Assembly: GCF_900107745.1 (NCBI RefSeq) | Contig: NZ_FNRO01000001.1 | Location: forward strand, 930,001-994,000 | DNA: 64,000 nt | Source of the DNA: Variovorax sp. YR216 | GTDB lineage: Bacteria; Pseudomonadota; Gammaproteobacteria; Burkholderiales; Burkholderiaceae_C | Direction: 5' to 3' | Shown: positions 16,657-25,283 of the stretch, piece by piece | How positions within the stretch are numbered: position 1 is the stretch's first letter | Layout: each line of letters opens with the position of its first letter | Notes under the pieces: generated by a model | Databases searched by the model: none | What the model was told of the DNA's origin: nothing | The model's input: only the letters and a program-made list of their open reading frames with translations | Translations under genes and position numbers: made by a program

Positions 16657-16938
16657 ATGAAAGCGATCGTTCAACCCGGCGGTTTCCATTTCGACCTCGA
16701 ACCCGACCGCACCCTCCTTCAGTCCGCCGAAGCCGGCGGGATCGAGCTGCCGAGCTCGTGCCGCAACGGCACCTGCCGCACCTGCCTGTGCAGGCTGGTG
16801 TCGGGCCGGATCCGCTATCGGATCGAATGGCCCGGCGTGAGCGCCGAGGAAAAGGCCGAGGGCTGGATCCTGCCCTGCGTGGCGGAGCCGGAAGGCGACG
16901 TCACGATCGACGTGCCCTACGCATTCGCGGTGTTCTAG
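16657..16938 (+). CDS. plant-type 2Fe-2S ferredoxin
   Basis: The 93-residue protein carries the 2Fe-2S cluster motif C35-x4-C40-x2-C43 (SSCRNGTCRTCLC) plus C74 in WILPCVAEP. This is the fdx/xylT-type arrangement for electron transfer to oxygenases or assembly proteins. No reductase or oxygenase lies next to it. Its TAG stop lies in a CTAG palindrome that also provides the stop of the convergent MFS gene, so the two coding regions overlap by four bases. A TTG four codons upstream (16645) is an alternative start. Confidence 0.93.
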   Translation: MKAIVQPGGFHFDLEPDRTLLQSAEAGGIELPSSCRNGTCRTCLCRLVSGRIRYRIEWPGVSAEEKAEGWILPCVAEPEGDVTIDVPYAFAVF

Positions 16939-18185
16939 GCCTCGTGGGTCTTCGCGAGCCGGTCGCGCTGCGCCAGCGACGGGAAGAGGCGGAACCAGCA
17001 GGCCGCCACCAGCACCGTGCCGATCCCGCCGGCCACCACCGAGCCGACCGGCCCGAGCAACGCGGCGGTCGCGCCGGACTCGAATTCGCCCAACTGGTTG
17101 CTCGCGCCGATGAAGATCGAGTTCACCGCGCTCACGCGGCCGCGCATCGCGTCGGGTGTCTCGAGTTGCACCAGCGTCTGCCGGATCACCACGTTGACCA
17201 TGTCCGCGCCGCCCGAGACCGCCAGCGCGACCAGCGAAACGGCGAAAGTGCGCGAGAGGCCGAAGACGATCATGCACACGCCGAACATCGCCACGGCCAG
17301 CAGCAGCGTGCGGCCGATGCCGCGCTCCACCGGGTGGCGCGTGAGGTAGATCGACATGACCAGGGCGCCCACCGCCGGCGCACCACGCAGCAGCCCGAGG
17401 CCCCACGGACCGGTATGGAGGATGTCCTTGGCGTAGATCGGCAGCAGCGCCACCGCGCCGCCGAGCAGCACCGCGAACAGATCGAGCGTCACCGCGCCGA
17501 GCACCGGCTTGCGCGTCCAGATGAACTCGACGCCGGCCAGCAGCGTCTTCACGGTTACCGGCTCGCGCGGCGTGACCGTGTAGCTGTACTTCAGCTGCAT
17601 CACCAGCGCGGACGCGAGCACGAAGAACAGCAGCGCCGCACCGTACACCACGCCCATGCCGGCCACGAACAGCATGCCGCCAAGCGCCGGCCCGCCGATG
17701 ATCGCGCCCTGCATGCCGGCGGAACTGAAGGCCATCGCGCGCGGCAGCATCATGGGCGACACCAGAAGCGGCGTCAGCGCCTGCTGCGCCGGCATCTGGA
17801 ACGCACGCACCCCGCCGAGCACCAGCGAGAGCCCCAGCAGCAGCGCACGCGAATCCTTGCCGCCGTAGACCGACAGCACAAGGATGAGCGCGACCGCGCC
17901 CTGCACCGCGAAACATGCCGCCACGATGCGGCCGCGATGGTGGTTGTCGACCACATGCCCCGCCCACAGCGCGAGCAGCAGCGCCGGCACGAACTGGTAG
18001 AGGCCGACCAGCCCGAGGTCCCACGCGCTGTGCGTGAGGTCGTACATGTGCCAGCCGATCGCGACCAGGAGCATCTGGCTCGCCGCCGTGCCGCACAGGC
18101 GCGCGGACCACAGTCGCATGAAGGGCCGCTCGCGTGTCAAGTCTGAAAAACTGGAACTTCGATCGGGAGCGGCGGCGACGGACAT
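16935..18185 (-). CDS. MFS exporter (EntS/MFS_3-like)
   Basis: The 416-residue protein has about twelve membrane segments. FMRLWSARLCGTAASQMLLVAIGWHMYDLT near the N-terminus and GGVRAFQMPAQQALTPLLV are typical of the MFS_3/enterobactin-exporter group. DAMRGRVSAVNSIFIGASNQLGEFESG in the C-terminal half is the group's conserved cytoplasmic segment. It probably exports a small molecule by proton antiport; no siderophore genes are nearby. ATG at 18185 is chosen because the upstream reading frame lacks any homologous feature. Confidence 0.9.
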   Translation of the reverse strand: MSVAAAPDRSSSFSDLTRERPFMRLWSARLCGTAASQMLLVAIGWHMYDLTHSAWDLGLVGLYQFVPALLLALWAGHVVDNHHRGRIVAACFAVQGAVALILVLSVYGGKDSRALLLGLSLVLGGVRAFQMPAQQALTPLLVSPMMLPRAMAFSSAGMQGAIIGGPALGGMLFVAGMGVVYGAALLFFVLASALVMQLKYSYTVTPREPVTVKTLLAGVEFIWTRKPVLGAVTLDLFAVLLGGAVALLPIYAKDILHTGPWGLGLLRGAPAVGALVMSIYLTRHPVERGIGRTLLLAVAMFGVCMIVFGLSRTFAVSLVALAVSGGADMVNVVIRQTLVQLETPDAMRGRVSAVNSIFIGASNQLGEFESGATAALLGPVGSVVAGGIGTVLVAACWFRLFPSLAQRDRLAKTHEA

Positions 18186-18229
18186 CCGGACGAGGATAGC
18201 CGAGCGAGGTCTTCTAGACTTGGCCCCCG

Positions 18230-18877
18230 ATGAATGACCTCCAAGTGGTTCACGAAGACCCTCACCTCGTCGTGCTCGACAAGCCCGCGGGCCTGCTGTG
18301 CGTGCCCGGGCGCGGCGAGGACAAGCAGGACTGCCTGAGCGCGCGCGCCCAGCGGCACTGGCCCGATGCGCTTGTCGTGCACCGGCTCGACATGGCGACC
18401 AGCGGCCTCGTGCTGATGGCGCGCAGTCTGGAGATGCAGCGCGCGCTGGGCGATCTGTTCGCCAGCCGGCAGGTGAACAAGCGCTACGAGGCCATCGTCG
18501 ATGGATCAATGCCCGTGCGCGAAGCGTGGTCCCTGATCGACGCGCCGCTGATGGCCGACTGGCCGCGCAGGCCGCTGCAGAAGATCGATGCCGCCGGCAA
18601 GCCGAGCCAGACGCGCTGGCGCGTGAAGGCGCTGCTGCCCGAGCGCAACGCCACGCATGTGTGGCTGGAGCCGCTCACCGGTCGCAGCCATCAGCTGCGG
18701 GTGCATCTGCTGTCGATCGGGCACCCGATCCTCGGCGATGCGCTCTATGGCACCGACGACGTGCGCGAACGCGCACCGAGGCTGCTGCTGCACGCGACGA
18801 TGCTCGAGTTCGCGCACCCGGCCGACGGGCGCGTGTGCCGCTTCGAGAGTGCGCCGCCCTTCGTCCCGGACTTCTGA
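18230..18877 (+). CDS. RluA-family pseudouridine synthase
   Basis: The 215-residue protein isomerises uridine in RNA. The catalytic aspartate is D54 in VHRLDMATSGLVL, with LDKPAGLLCVPG upstream and LEPLTGRSHQLRVHL plus GHPILGDALYG downstream. The single-domain length without an S4 domain matches E. coli RluA (23S rRNA position 746 and tRNA position 32), rather than the longer RluC/RluD. Exact targets are inference. Its stop directly abuts the stop of the convergent universal-stress gene. Confidence 0.92.
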   Translation: MNDLQVVHEDPHLVVLDKPAGLLCVPGRGEDKQDCLSARAQRHWPDALVVHRLDMATSGLVLMARSLEMQRALGDLFASRQVNKRYEAIVDGSMPVREAWSLIDAPLMADWPRRPLQKIDAAGKPSQTRWRVKALLPERNATHVWLEPLTGRSHQLRVHLLSIGHPILGDALYGTDDVRERAPRLLLHATMLEFAHPADGRVCRFESAPPFVPDF

Positions 18878-19321
18878 CTAGAGCGCGCCCTTCACCACGA
18901 GCACGGGGCACTTCGCGTCCTGCAGCACGCGCTGCGTGACGCTGCCGAGCAGGAGCTTCTCGATGCCGGTGCGGCCGTGCGAGCCCATCACGATCAGGTC
19001 TGCGCCGATGGCGATCGCGGTGTCGACGATGCCTTCGTGCACCACATGGCCGTCGATCACGCGCTGGTCGCTGTGCAGGCCCTCGGCCGCAAGCGCGGCG
19101 ACGCCGCGCGCGAGCGCCGCATTGGCGCTGCTGGTGGCGGCGGCAAGGTATTCGTTCTGGCCGAGCGCGTAGTCCGCGCCCACACCGATGAAGGGATAGT
19201 TATCCACCACGTGGATGAGCGTGATGCGACTGCCGAAGGCAAGCGCCAGCCCGCTGGCCTTGCTGACCGCCAGCATCGAGGTTTCGGAACCGTCGATGGG
19301 CACCAGGATGTGATTGAACAT
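18878..19321 (-). CDS. universal stress protein (UspA family)
   Basis: The 147-residue single-domain protein (MFNHILVPIDGSETSMLAV) has the ATP-binding signature GSHGRTGIEKLLLGSVTQRVL (G-x2-G-x9-G-S) and ends in CPVLVVKG. Members of this nucleotide-binding subgroup accumulate during growth arrest and stress. The ATG at 19321 is preceded by AGAGG on the minus strand. A longer in-frame start exists at 19390 but adds unrelated basic sequence. Confidence 0.95.
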   Translation of the reverse strand: MFNHILVPIDGSETSMLAVSKASGLALAFGSRITLIHVVDNYPFIGVGADYALGQNEYLAAATSSANAALARGVAALAAEGLHSDQRVIDGHVVHEGIVDTAIAIGADLIVMGSHGRTGIEKLLLGSVTQRVLQDAKCPVLVVKGAL

Positions 19322-19434
19322 GGCAGACCTCTTGATCGAAGAGAACAGATTCCAGGTTCGCGGGCGAACCGGACCCGAATGTACATCCAAGGCAAGGCGC
19401 GCGGATGTAGGACGTCTACGGTCTGCCCCGAGGT

Positions 19435-20175
19435 TCAGTCACCCTGGAATTCGCCTGCGCGGCAGGTCAAGACCAGCGTGTCGCGCCAGCCTGCTTCGCC
19501 TTCGATCAGCGGCTGGATCGGCGTCGATTCGTGAATCACGCGCGCGTCGTCGAGCAGCAGCAGCGACCACGGCTCCGTCAGCGTGAAGCGCTCGCCGCGC
19601 CGGCCCGCGGCCTCGAAGACGCGCGTCTCGCCGCCCTTGATGTTGTGCCGGCCGACAAGCGCGACCGCCACGAGATCCACACCGTCGCGATGCGCGCCTT
19701 CGGGCGTCGGGCGACCGATGCCGTCGGCGGTGTCGATGCGGAACTGGTGCGCCTCGACATACCAGCGCTGCGCACCGCGCAGACCGCTCGCCGCATCCGC
19801 GAGCGCATGCATCAGCCGCTGCCAGACGGGCTGCGCCACGGTGGCTTCCTGCATCGGTGCGAACCAGCGCTGCATGCCCCCGTGCAGTGCGTTGTATTCG
19901 ACCGGCTGCCAGTGCGCGCGATGCGGCACCTGCACCACTTCGGCGCCATCGACGGTGAAGCAGGCATGCCGCCGCGTGCGGTAGCGGCCGCCGTCCTTGA
20001 GGTACTCGTCCGGCGGCAGGTTGAACCAGTCGGCGTGCAGTGCATCGAGCGCCGAGAGCGGCACGCCGAGCCACTCGGACACGCCCTCGGGGCTCAGCAC
20101 GGCATAGCCGTCCTGGCGCAGGGTGGGGACGAGCCGGTCGGGGGGTGTGAAGGGTGGGCTGAAGGCCGCGCTCAC
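19435..20175 (-). CDS. 2OG-Fe dioxygenase family protein
   Basis: From a GTG at 20175 (VSAAFSPPFTPPDRL) the protein has 246 residues. It resembles the 2-oxoglutarate/Fe(II) dioxygenases whose members hydroxylate free amino acids. The iron ligands are plausibly H and D in EGAHRDGVDLV and H in ARVIHESTPI, and GGETRVFE and the arginine of GWRDTLVLTCR fit the co-substrate site. The GTG overlaps the stop of the DUF427 gene (GTGA), so the two should be translationally coupled. The substrate is unknown. Confidence 0.83.
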   Translation of the reverse strand: MSAAFSPPFTPPDRLVPTLRQDGYAVLSPEGVSEWLGVPLSALDALHADWFNLPPDEYLKDGGRYRTRRHACFTVDGAEVVQVPHRAHWQPVEYNALHGGMQRWFAPMQEATVAQPVWQRLMHALADAASGLRGAQRWYVEAHQFRIDTADGIGRPTPEGAHRDGVDLVAVALVGRHNIKGGETRVFEAAGRRGERFTLTEPWSLLLLDDARVIHESTPIQPLIEGEAGWRDTLVLTCRAGEFQGD

Positions 20176-20453
20176 TCGGTCACCTTCACGCCCTTCCAGA
20201 AGGCGACGCGGTCGCGCACCATCTCGGCTTCGGGCTTCGGGTCGGCGTAGTACCACACCGCATCGGGATTGAGCTCGCCGTTGACCAGCAGCGAGTAGTA
20301 GCTCGCAGTCCCCTTCCACGGGCACGTGGTCTTGTGGTTGCTGAAGCTCACGTGCTCGCGGTTGAGCGATGCGGCCGGAAAGTAGTGATTGCCTTCGACG
20401 AGCACGGTGTCGTCGCTTTCGGCGAGGGTGACGCCGTTCCAGGTTGCTTTCAT
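20172..20453 (-). CDS. DUF427 domain protein
   Basis: The 93-residue protein MKATWNGVTLAESDDTVLVEGNHYFP... shows the DUF427 signature. VEGNHYFPAASL is followed by the conserved TTCPWKGTASYYSL, then AVWYYADPKPEAEMVRDRVAFWKGVKV. It is a small beta-rich (Mss4-like) soluble protein without established function. It lies first in a two-gene overlap with the 2OG-Fe dioxygenase. Confidence 0.92.
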   Translation of the reverse strand: MKATWNGVTLAESDDTVLVEGNHYFPAASLNREHVSFSNHKTTCPWKGTASYYSLLVNGELNPDAVWYYADPKPEAEMVRDRVAFWKGVKVTE

Positions 20454-20607
20454 TGGGTGACTCCAAGGCGCGATGCGCGCCACTCACATGGACGAAAGTA
20501 GCACATCGCGGGAAGGCCAAGTCGGCGAAGGGTTCGAGGGCGACAGGCGTTGGGCGACACCCCGGCCCTGGCGTCACTGGGGCGATGCCGTCGGTTTCGC
20601 CCGACGC

Positions 20608-21528
20608 TCACTCCGGCTGCGCATCGAGCACCGCCGTGCGGCGGCGCCCGCGTTCGTCGTGCAGCATGTACAGCCCGGAGCCGACGAGCAGCGCGATTCC
20701 GACCCATGCCGATCCGCCGGGTATCTCGTCCCAGATCGCGTAGCCCAGGAGCGTGGCAAAGAGAACCGCGCTGTAGCGGAACGGCGCCGTGAGCGACACC
20801 TCCCCGGCGCGCATGCATTGCACCAGCAGGAAGTAGCCCGACGCCAGGAAGGCGGCCGCGACGCCCAGCAGGGCGAGCTCGCGCAGTGCGAACGGTTTCC
20901 AGCCGCTCGCCAGCGTCAGCGCACCGGACAGCAAGGTCACCGCCAATGCGGTCGCGAGCGTGATGATGATCGACGGGATCGCCGGATCGATGCGCCGAGT
21001 CATCAGGTCGCGCGCGGCGTGGAAGAGCGTGCCGAGCAGGCACAGCAGCGCCCACGCGTTGAAGCCGTCGCCGCTGGGCCGCACGATGCACAACACGCCC
21101 GCGAAGCCCAGCAGCACGGCGATCCAGCGCGCCCTGCCCGCGCGCTCGCCGAGGAAGAGCACCGCGAACACCGTCATGAACAGCGGCGCCGCGAGGTTGA
21201 TGGCGGTCGCGTTGGCGATCGGCAGCTGGAACAGCGACAGCAGGTACAGCATCGTCGCGCAGGCATCGACCGCACCGCGAAGCGCCACGCGCGGATGCAG
21301 CACCGCACTCGCCTGCCGCAACGCGCCCAATCGGTGCGCGACCAGCAACACCAGCACCGTGGCGATCACGCCGCGCACGAAGATGAGCTGGGCCGAAGGC
21401 ATCGACTGGCTCACATGCTTGACCGTCGCGTCGTTGAACACGAAGCAACCCATGGCGCCGATCATCGTGGCGATGGCGCGGCCGTTGGCGTGGGACGACG
21501 GCCGGGAAGCGAGAGGCTGCGAAGTCAT
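20608..21528 (-). CDS. EamA-family DMT transporter
   Basis: The 306-residue protein has about ten membrane helices in two EamA repeats. The first begins MIGAMGCFVFNDATVKHVSQSMP and includes FVRGVIATVLVLLV; the second begins CLLGTLFHAARDLMTRRI and ends PGGSAWVGIALLVGSGLYMLHDERGRRR. FLGERAGRARWIAVLLGFAGVL closes the first repeat. Such proteins export amino acids, purines or other metabolites. ATG 21528 is preferred; an in-frame ATG at 21582 also exists. It is divergent from the alcohol dehydrogenase with about 190 bases between. Confidence 0.92.
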   Translation of the reverse strand: MTSQPLASRPSSHANGRAIATMIGAMGCFVFNDATVKHVSQSMPSAQLIFVRGVIATVLVLLVAHRLGALRQASAVLHPRVALRGAVDACATMLYLLSLFQLPIANATAINLAAPLFMTVFAVLFLGERAGRARWIAVLLGFAGVLCIVRPSGDGFNAWALLCLLGTLFHAARDLMTRRIDPAIPSIIITLATALAVTLLSGALTLASGWKPFALRELALLGVAAAFLASGYFLLVQCMRAGEVSLTAPFRYSAVLFATLLGYAIWDEIPGGSAWVGIALLVGSGLYMLHDERGRRRTAVLDAQPE

Positions 21529-21720
21529 GTGAGCTGAAGGTGTCGAGGCGTGCGCGCGAACCGCGTCGGAATCGCCGATCATGCCTCGCCGCGAAGCGGC
21601 TCCAGGCGAGCGGCGGCGTGCCGGGCCATGCCTGAGCAGTCTGTATCGGCATGAAACGCTCCTTTCAGGACGGGCGTGCGCGTCCCCACAATGGCCTCCC
21701 CTCGCGACGATGGAGCGACC

Positions 21721-22752
21721 ATGAAGACGATGAAGGCTGCGGTGGTGCACGAATTCGGCGCGCCGCTGAAGATCGAGGAAGTGCCGGTACCTGAAGTCAC
21801 GCCTGGCCAGGTCCTGGTGAAGGTGGCCGCCTCGGGCGTCTGCCACACCGACCTGCATGCCGCCGAAGGCGACTGGCCGGTCAAGCCGTCGCTGCCCTTC
21901 ATTCCCGGCCACGAAGGCGTCGGCCACGTGGCCGCCGTGGGCGCCGGGGTCAAGCATGTGAAGGAAGGCGACCGCGTCGGCGTCCCCTGGCTGCACACTT
22001 CCTGCGGGCACTGCGAGCACTGCATCACCGGCTGGGAAACACTGTGCGATTCGCAGCAGATGACCGGCTACACGGTCAACGGCGCCTATGCGGAATACGT
22101 GCTGGCCGACCCGGGCTACGTGGGCCACCTGCCCGCCAACATCGGCTTCTCCGCGATCGCGCCGATCCTGTGCGCAGGGGTCACCGTCTACAAGGGACTC
22201 AAGGTGCTCGACTGCGCGCCGGGCAACTGGGTGGCAATCTCCGGCGTCGGTGGCCTCGGGCACCTGGCGGTGCAATACGCCAAGGCCATGGGCTTCCACG
22301 TGGCGGCGGTGGATGTGGACGACGCCAAGCTCCAGCTGGCGAAGGAAGTCGGCGCCGACATGGTGGTCAACGCCGCCAAGGACGATCCGGTGAAGACGCT
22401 GCAGCGCGAGTTCAAGGGCGCGCACGGCGTGCTGGTGACGGCCGTCGCGCGCAGCGCCTTCGCGCAGGGCCTGGGCATGCTTCACAAACGCGGCACCATG
22501 TCGATGGTCGGCCTGCCGCCGGGCGATTTCGGGCTGCCGATCTTCGATGTGGTGCTCAATGCCAAGACCGTGCGCGGATCGATCGTCGGGACGCGCAAGG
22601 ACCTGCAGGAGGCGCTGGCCTTTGCCGGCGAAGGCAAGGTGCACACCGTGTTCACCGAAGACCGGATCGAGAACATCAACCCGATCCTCGACCGGATGCG
22701 CAAGGGCGGCATCGAAGGCCGGGTGGTGATGCGCCTGACCGACGAGTCCTGA
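21721..22752 (+). CDS. zinc-dependent alcohol dehydrogenase (AdhA/AdhP type)
   Basis: The 343-residue protein belongs to the medium-chain dehydrogenases. Catalytic zinc ligands are C41 (GVCHTDLH), H64 (PGHEGVG) and C151 (ILCAGVTVYKGL). Structural zinc is bound by C95, C98, C101 and C109. GVGGLG (175-180) binds NAD+. Overall it follows the AdhP/AdhA pattern, interconverting ethanol or other primary alcohols with aldehydes. ATG 21721 follows GGAG at a good distance; an earlier in-frame ATG at 21676 is less likely. The next gene starts 25 bases downstream. Confidence 0.95.
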   Translation: MKTMKAAVVHEFGAPLKIEEVPVPEVTPGQVLVKVAASGVCHTDLHAAEGDWPVKPSLPFIPGHEGVGHVAAVGAGVKHVKEGDRVGVPWLHTSCGHCEHCITGWETLCDSQQMTGYTVNGAYAEYVLADPGYVGHLPANIGFSAIAPILCAGVTVYKGLKVLDCAPGNWVAISGVGGLGHLAVQYAKAMGFHVAAVDVDDAKLQLAKEVGADMVVNAAKDDPVKTLQREFKGAHGVLVTAVARSAFAQGLGMLHKRGTMSMVGLPPGDFGLPIFDVVLNAKTVRGSIVGTRKDLQEALAFAGEGKVHTVFTEDRIENINPILDRMRKGGIEGRVVMRLTDES

Positions 22753-22777
22753 CAGTTCCACCACCGAGGCTCCCACC

Positions 22778-24199
22778 ATGCCGCCCGCCAGCCCCCCGCA
22801 GATCGATGGCTGGCTTTGGGGAACGGTTGCCACGGATGTAGCCGCGGCCACCTACGCCGATGGCGACGCGCTGGCGTCGCGCCAGAGGCAGCGCCTTGCG
22901 CGACTGCTGGCCTCCGCCAAAGAGCGCTCGCCGTTCTACCGCCGCGTGCTTCACGACTGCGATTGCGACAGCGTTCACCTCTGCGAGCTGCCGGTCGCCC
23001 ACAAGGCCGAGCTGATGCACCACTTCGACGAGTGGGTCGCCGATCCGGCGATTCGCCTCGACGAATTGCGCCGCTTCGTGGCGGACCCGCGCCGCATCGC
23101 CGAGCCCTACCTCGGCAGCTACCTGGTCTGGGAAAGCTCCGGCAGCAGCGGCGAGCCCGGCATCTTCGTCCAGGACGACCTCTCGCTGGCCGTCTTCGAC
23201 GCGCTCGAGGCAATCCGCAGGCCGATGCTGCGCCCCGCGCGGCGCATGTTCGACCCGTGGGGCTGGGGCGAACAGATCGCCTTCGTCGGCGCGACCGGGG
23301 GGCACTTCGCGAGCACCGTATCGATCGAGCGGCTTCGGCGGCTCAATCCCGCGCTGGCGCAACGCGTGCGCTGCATCTCGTTCATGCAGCCGGCAGCAGC
23401 GATCGTCAGTGCGATCGACGCGATGGGCCCGAGCGTCATCGCGACCTATCCCAGCGCCGCGGTACTCCTGGCCGAAGAACGCCTGCATGGACGAATGCGC
23501 ACGCTGCCCCGCGAGATATGGACCGGCGGCGAAAACCTGTGCGCCGCAAAGCGCGCGTTCATCCAGCGCGCCTTCCATTGCACAGTGGCCGACAGTTACG
23601 GCGCCTCCGAGTTCCTGTCCCTTGCATTCGAATGCGAGCGAGGCTCCCTGCACCTCAACAGCGACTGGGCCATCCTTGAAACGGTGGACGAGCACCAGCG
23701 GCCGGTGCCGAGCGGCGAGACCGGCGCGACGGTGCTGCTGACCAACCTGGCCAACCACCTGCAGCCGCTGATCCGCTACGACCTCGGCGACCGGGTGACC
23801 TTGCACGCCCACGGCTGCGCCTGCGGATCACGACTTCCGGTCATCGAAGTGGAAGGCCGCTGCGAAGACACGCTCTGCATCGAGGGCGACGGCGCCGCCT
23901 CCGTCCAGCTGCTTCCGCTCGCACTGAGCACGGCGATCGAGGATGGCGCGGGCCTCTTCGATTTCCAGCTGGTCCAGCAGGGACCGCGCGATCTGCTGAT
24001 GCGCACCGGACTGCAGGGCGGCGAGGGGGAGCAGGCGCTGCGCAGGGCGCACCGCGCGCTCTGCGACTTCCTGCGCTCGCAAGGCATCACGGGCGTGCAG
24101 ATCGAATGCCGCGCGGGCGAGCCCGGCCTTGCCGGTCGCAGCGGCAAGGTGCCCCGCGTGGTCGCTGCGGGCGCCGCCTCCGCGCTCATCGCGCCGTGA
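22778..24199 (+). CDS. PaaK-like AMP-forming ligase
   Basis: The 473-residue protein is an adenylate-forming enzyme of the phenylacetate-CoA ligase type. It has the phosphate loop WESSGSSGEPGIF, DSYGASEF (motif YGxSE), IRYDLGD and the CACGSRLPVIEVEGR segment. It would activate a carboxylate with ATP and transfer it to CoA. No phenylacetate catabolic genes are present, so the substrate is open. Its position 25 bases behind an alcohol dehydrogenase suggests, without proving, a shared alcohol/aldehyde/acid pathway or simple read-through. Confidence 0.87.
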   Translation: MPPASPPQIDGWLWGTVATDVAAATYADGDALASRQRQRLARLLASAKERSPFYRRVLHDCDCDSVHLCELPVAHKAELMHHFDEWVADPAIRLDELRRFVADPRRIAEPYLGSYLVWESSGSSGEPGIFVQDDLSLAVFDALEAIRRPMLRPARRMFDPWGWGEQIAFVGATGGHFASTVSIERLRRLNPALAQRVRCISFMQPAAAIVSAIDAMGPSVIATYPSAAVLLAEERLHGRMRTLPREIWTGGENLCAAKRAFIQRAFHCTVADSYGASEFLSLAFECERGSLHLNSDWAILETVDEHQRPVPSGETGATVLLTNLANHLQPLIRYDLGDRVTLHAHGCACGSRLPVIEVEGRCEDTLCIEGDGAASVQLLPLALSTAIEDGAGLFDFQLVQQGPRDLLMRTGLQGGEGEQALRRAHRALCDFLRSQGITGVQIECRAGEPGLAGRSGKVPRVVAAGAASALIAP

Positions 24200-24211
24200 G
24201 AAGCGCGGGGT

Positions 24212-24691
24212 TCAACCCCGGCGCGCCGCCTCGATGGTCGCGATGTCGATCTTCCGCATCTGCATCATCGCGTCGAACGCACGCTTGGCCGCCGCAGGAT
24301 CAGGGTCGGAGACCGCATCGATCAGCGCACGAGGCGTGATCTGCCACGACAGGCCCCATTTGTCCTTGCACCAGCCGCAGGCGCTTTCCTGGCCGCCGTT
24401 GCCGACGATCGCATTCCACAGCCGATCGGTCTCGGCCTGGTCGTCGGTCGCGACCTGGAACGAGAAAGCCTCGCTGTGCTTGAACGCCGGCCCGCCGTTC
24501 AGGCCGAGGCACGGAATGCCCATGACGGTGAACTCCACCGTCAGCACATTGCCCTGCTTGCCGGAGGGATAGTCGCCCGGCGCATGGTGCACGGCCTTCA
24601 CAGCACTGTCCGGAAGCGTCTTTGCGTAGAACTGGGCGGCTTCCAGCGCGGTGCCGTCGTACCAGAGGCAGATCGTGTTCTTGCTGACCAA
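24212..24691 (-). CDS. VOC-family protein (PhnB / 3-demethylubiquinone methyltransferase-like)
   Basis: The 159-residue protein begins with a TTG (24691) behind a clear AGGAG. It shows the PhnB-like VOC pattern: ICLWYDGTALEAAQFYAKTLPDS, GNVLTVEFTVMGIPCLGLNGGP, AFSFQVATDDQAETDRLWNAI, CGWCKDKWGLSWQITP. The fold is a paired beta-alpha-beta3 unit. Despite the traditional 3-demethylubiquinone methyltransferase name it lacks a SAM-binding domain, so that activity is not implied. The 5' region contains an unusual structured element (24730-24821). Confidence 0.9.
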   Translation of the reverse strand: MVSKNTICLWYDGTALEAAQFYAKTLPDSAVKAVHHAPGDYPSGKQGNVLTVEFTVMGIPCLGLNGGPAFKHSEAFSFQVATDDQAETDRLWNAIVGNGGQESACGWCKDKWGLSWQITPRALIDAVSDPDPAAAKRAFDAMMQMRKIDIATIEAARRG

Positions 24692-24729
24692 TTGGGTTCT
24701 CCTGTTCAGATTCGAAGCATCCAGTGACA

Positions 24730-24821
24730 AAGGCCCTCCGACGACTTGCGTCCGATCGGAGGGCCTTCGCGGTCTCGGATTACCTTTGGGGTCTTGCCGA
24801 ATCCGTGCAGGCAAGGTAACC
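24730..24821 (-). ncRNA. candidate structured RNA ending in a terminator-like hairpin
   Basis: Read on the minus strand, GGTTACC and TTGCC pair with GGCAA and GGTAATCC (24777-24821, one bulge and an internal loop). A perfect 12-bp stem follows, AAGGCCCTCCGA / TCGGAGGGCCTT (24756-24767 with 24730-24741) with a 14-base loop, then TTTGTC. No gene on the minus strand precedes it, so a terminator here would end an unannotated transcript, or the whole could be a leader of the VOC gene. No known riboswitch class is recognised. Confidence 0.35.
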
Positions 24822-24953
24822 CGGCCTGCTCGCCCGGCCACTCGGCAAGCGACGGAATTCTCTGCCGGAAAGCGCCTACCCAGACCTGATTGCCACTTGC
24901 CTGCCATGGTGCTTGAATAGCGGCCCCGCCCCTTCATCACGCAGGAGGATGTC

Positions 24954-25268
24954 ATGGCATACGAGGCCCGATATGTCTTCAGACCGAATCCGGGCGCCGA
25001 TCTTGGCGCCGTCATGGAAGCAATACAGCAGGGCGCGGCGCTCTGGAAACGGCATGGCGCAACCAATGCGCGCCTGTGGGTCGTCGCCGCCGGCGAGCTG
25101 GGCAACTACGTTCTCGAACTGCGCTTCGACAACGCCACCGAATACGCCAAGGTGACCGATCCGCTTTCCGCCGACCCCGATTTCAGGAAATGGCAGGCCG
25201 CGAATGTGCAGGCGGGTGCATTCACATGGGTGCGCAGCAACCTCATGCGTGAACTGCCGCTGGCGTAG
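24954..25268 (+). CDS. NIPSNAP-family protein
   Basis: The 104-residue protein has the ferredoxin-like alpha/beta dimeric barrel pattern: EARYVFRPNPGADLGAVMEAIQQGAALWKRHGA, ARLWVVAAGELGNYVLELRFDNATEYAKV, DPDFRKWQAA. NIPSNAP relatives have no agreed bacterial function; some act in small-molecule turnover. A strong AGGAGGA ribosome-binding site lies just upstream of the ATG. The next gene starts 15 bases after the stop, possibly in one operon. Confidence 0.85.
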   Translation: MAYEARYVFRPNPGADLGAVMEAIQQGAALWKRHGATNARLWVVAAGELGNYVLELRFDNATEYAKVTDPLSADPDFRKWQAANVQAGAFTWVRSNLMRELPLA

Positions 25269-25283
25269 CCAGCCATCCGTCTC

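Noticed and set aside
16935..16938. Convergent genes sharing a CTAG stop (and TGATCA at 37846-37851)
   Set aside because: Compact but ordinary gene packing; no sign of special function.
20608..22851. A single 747-codon minus-strand frame spanning the DMT transporter and the region opposite the alcohol dehydrogenase
   Set aside because: Only the last 306 codons match a family. The upstream part is antisense to a canonical alcohol dehydrogenase, so the start was set at 21528.
24730..24767. Hairpin as a terminator for plus-strand transcription
   Set aside because: On the plus strand the stem is followed by CGCGGTC with no T-tract; the minus orientation (TTTGTC) fits better, though still weakly.
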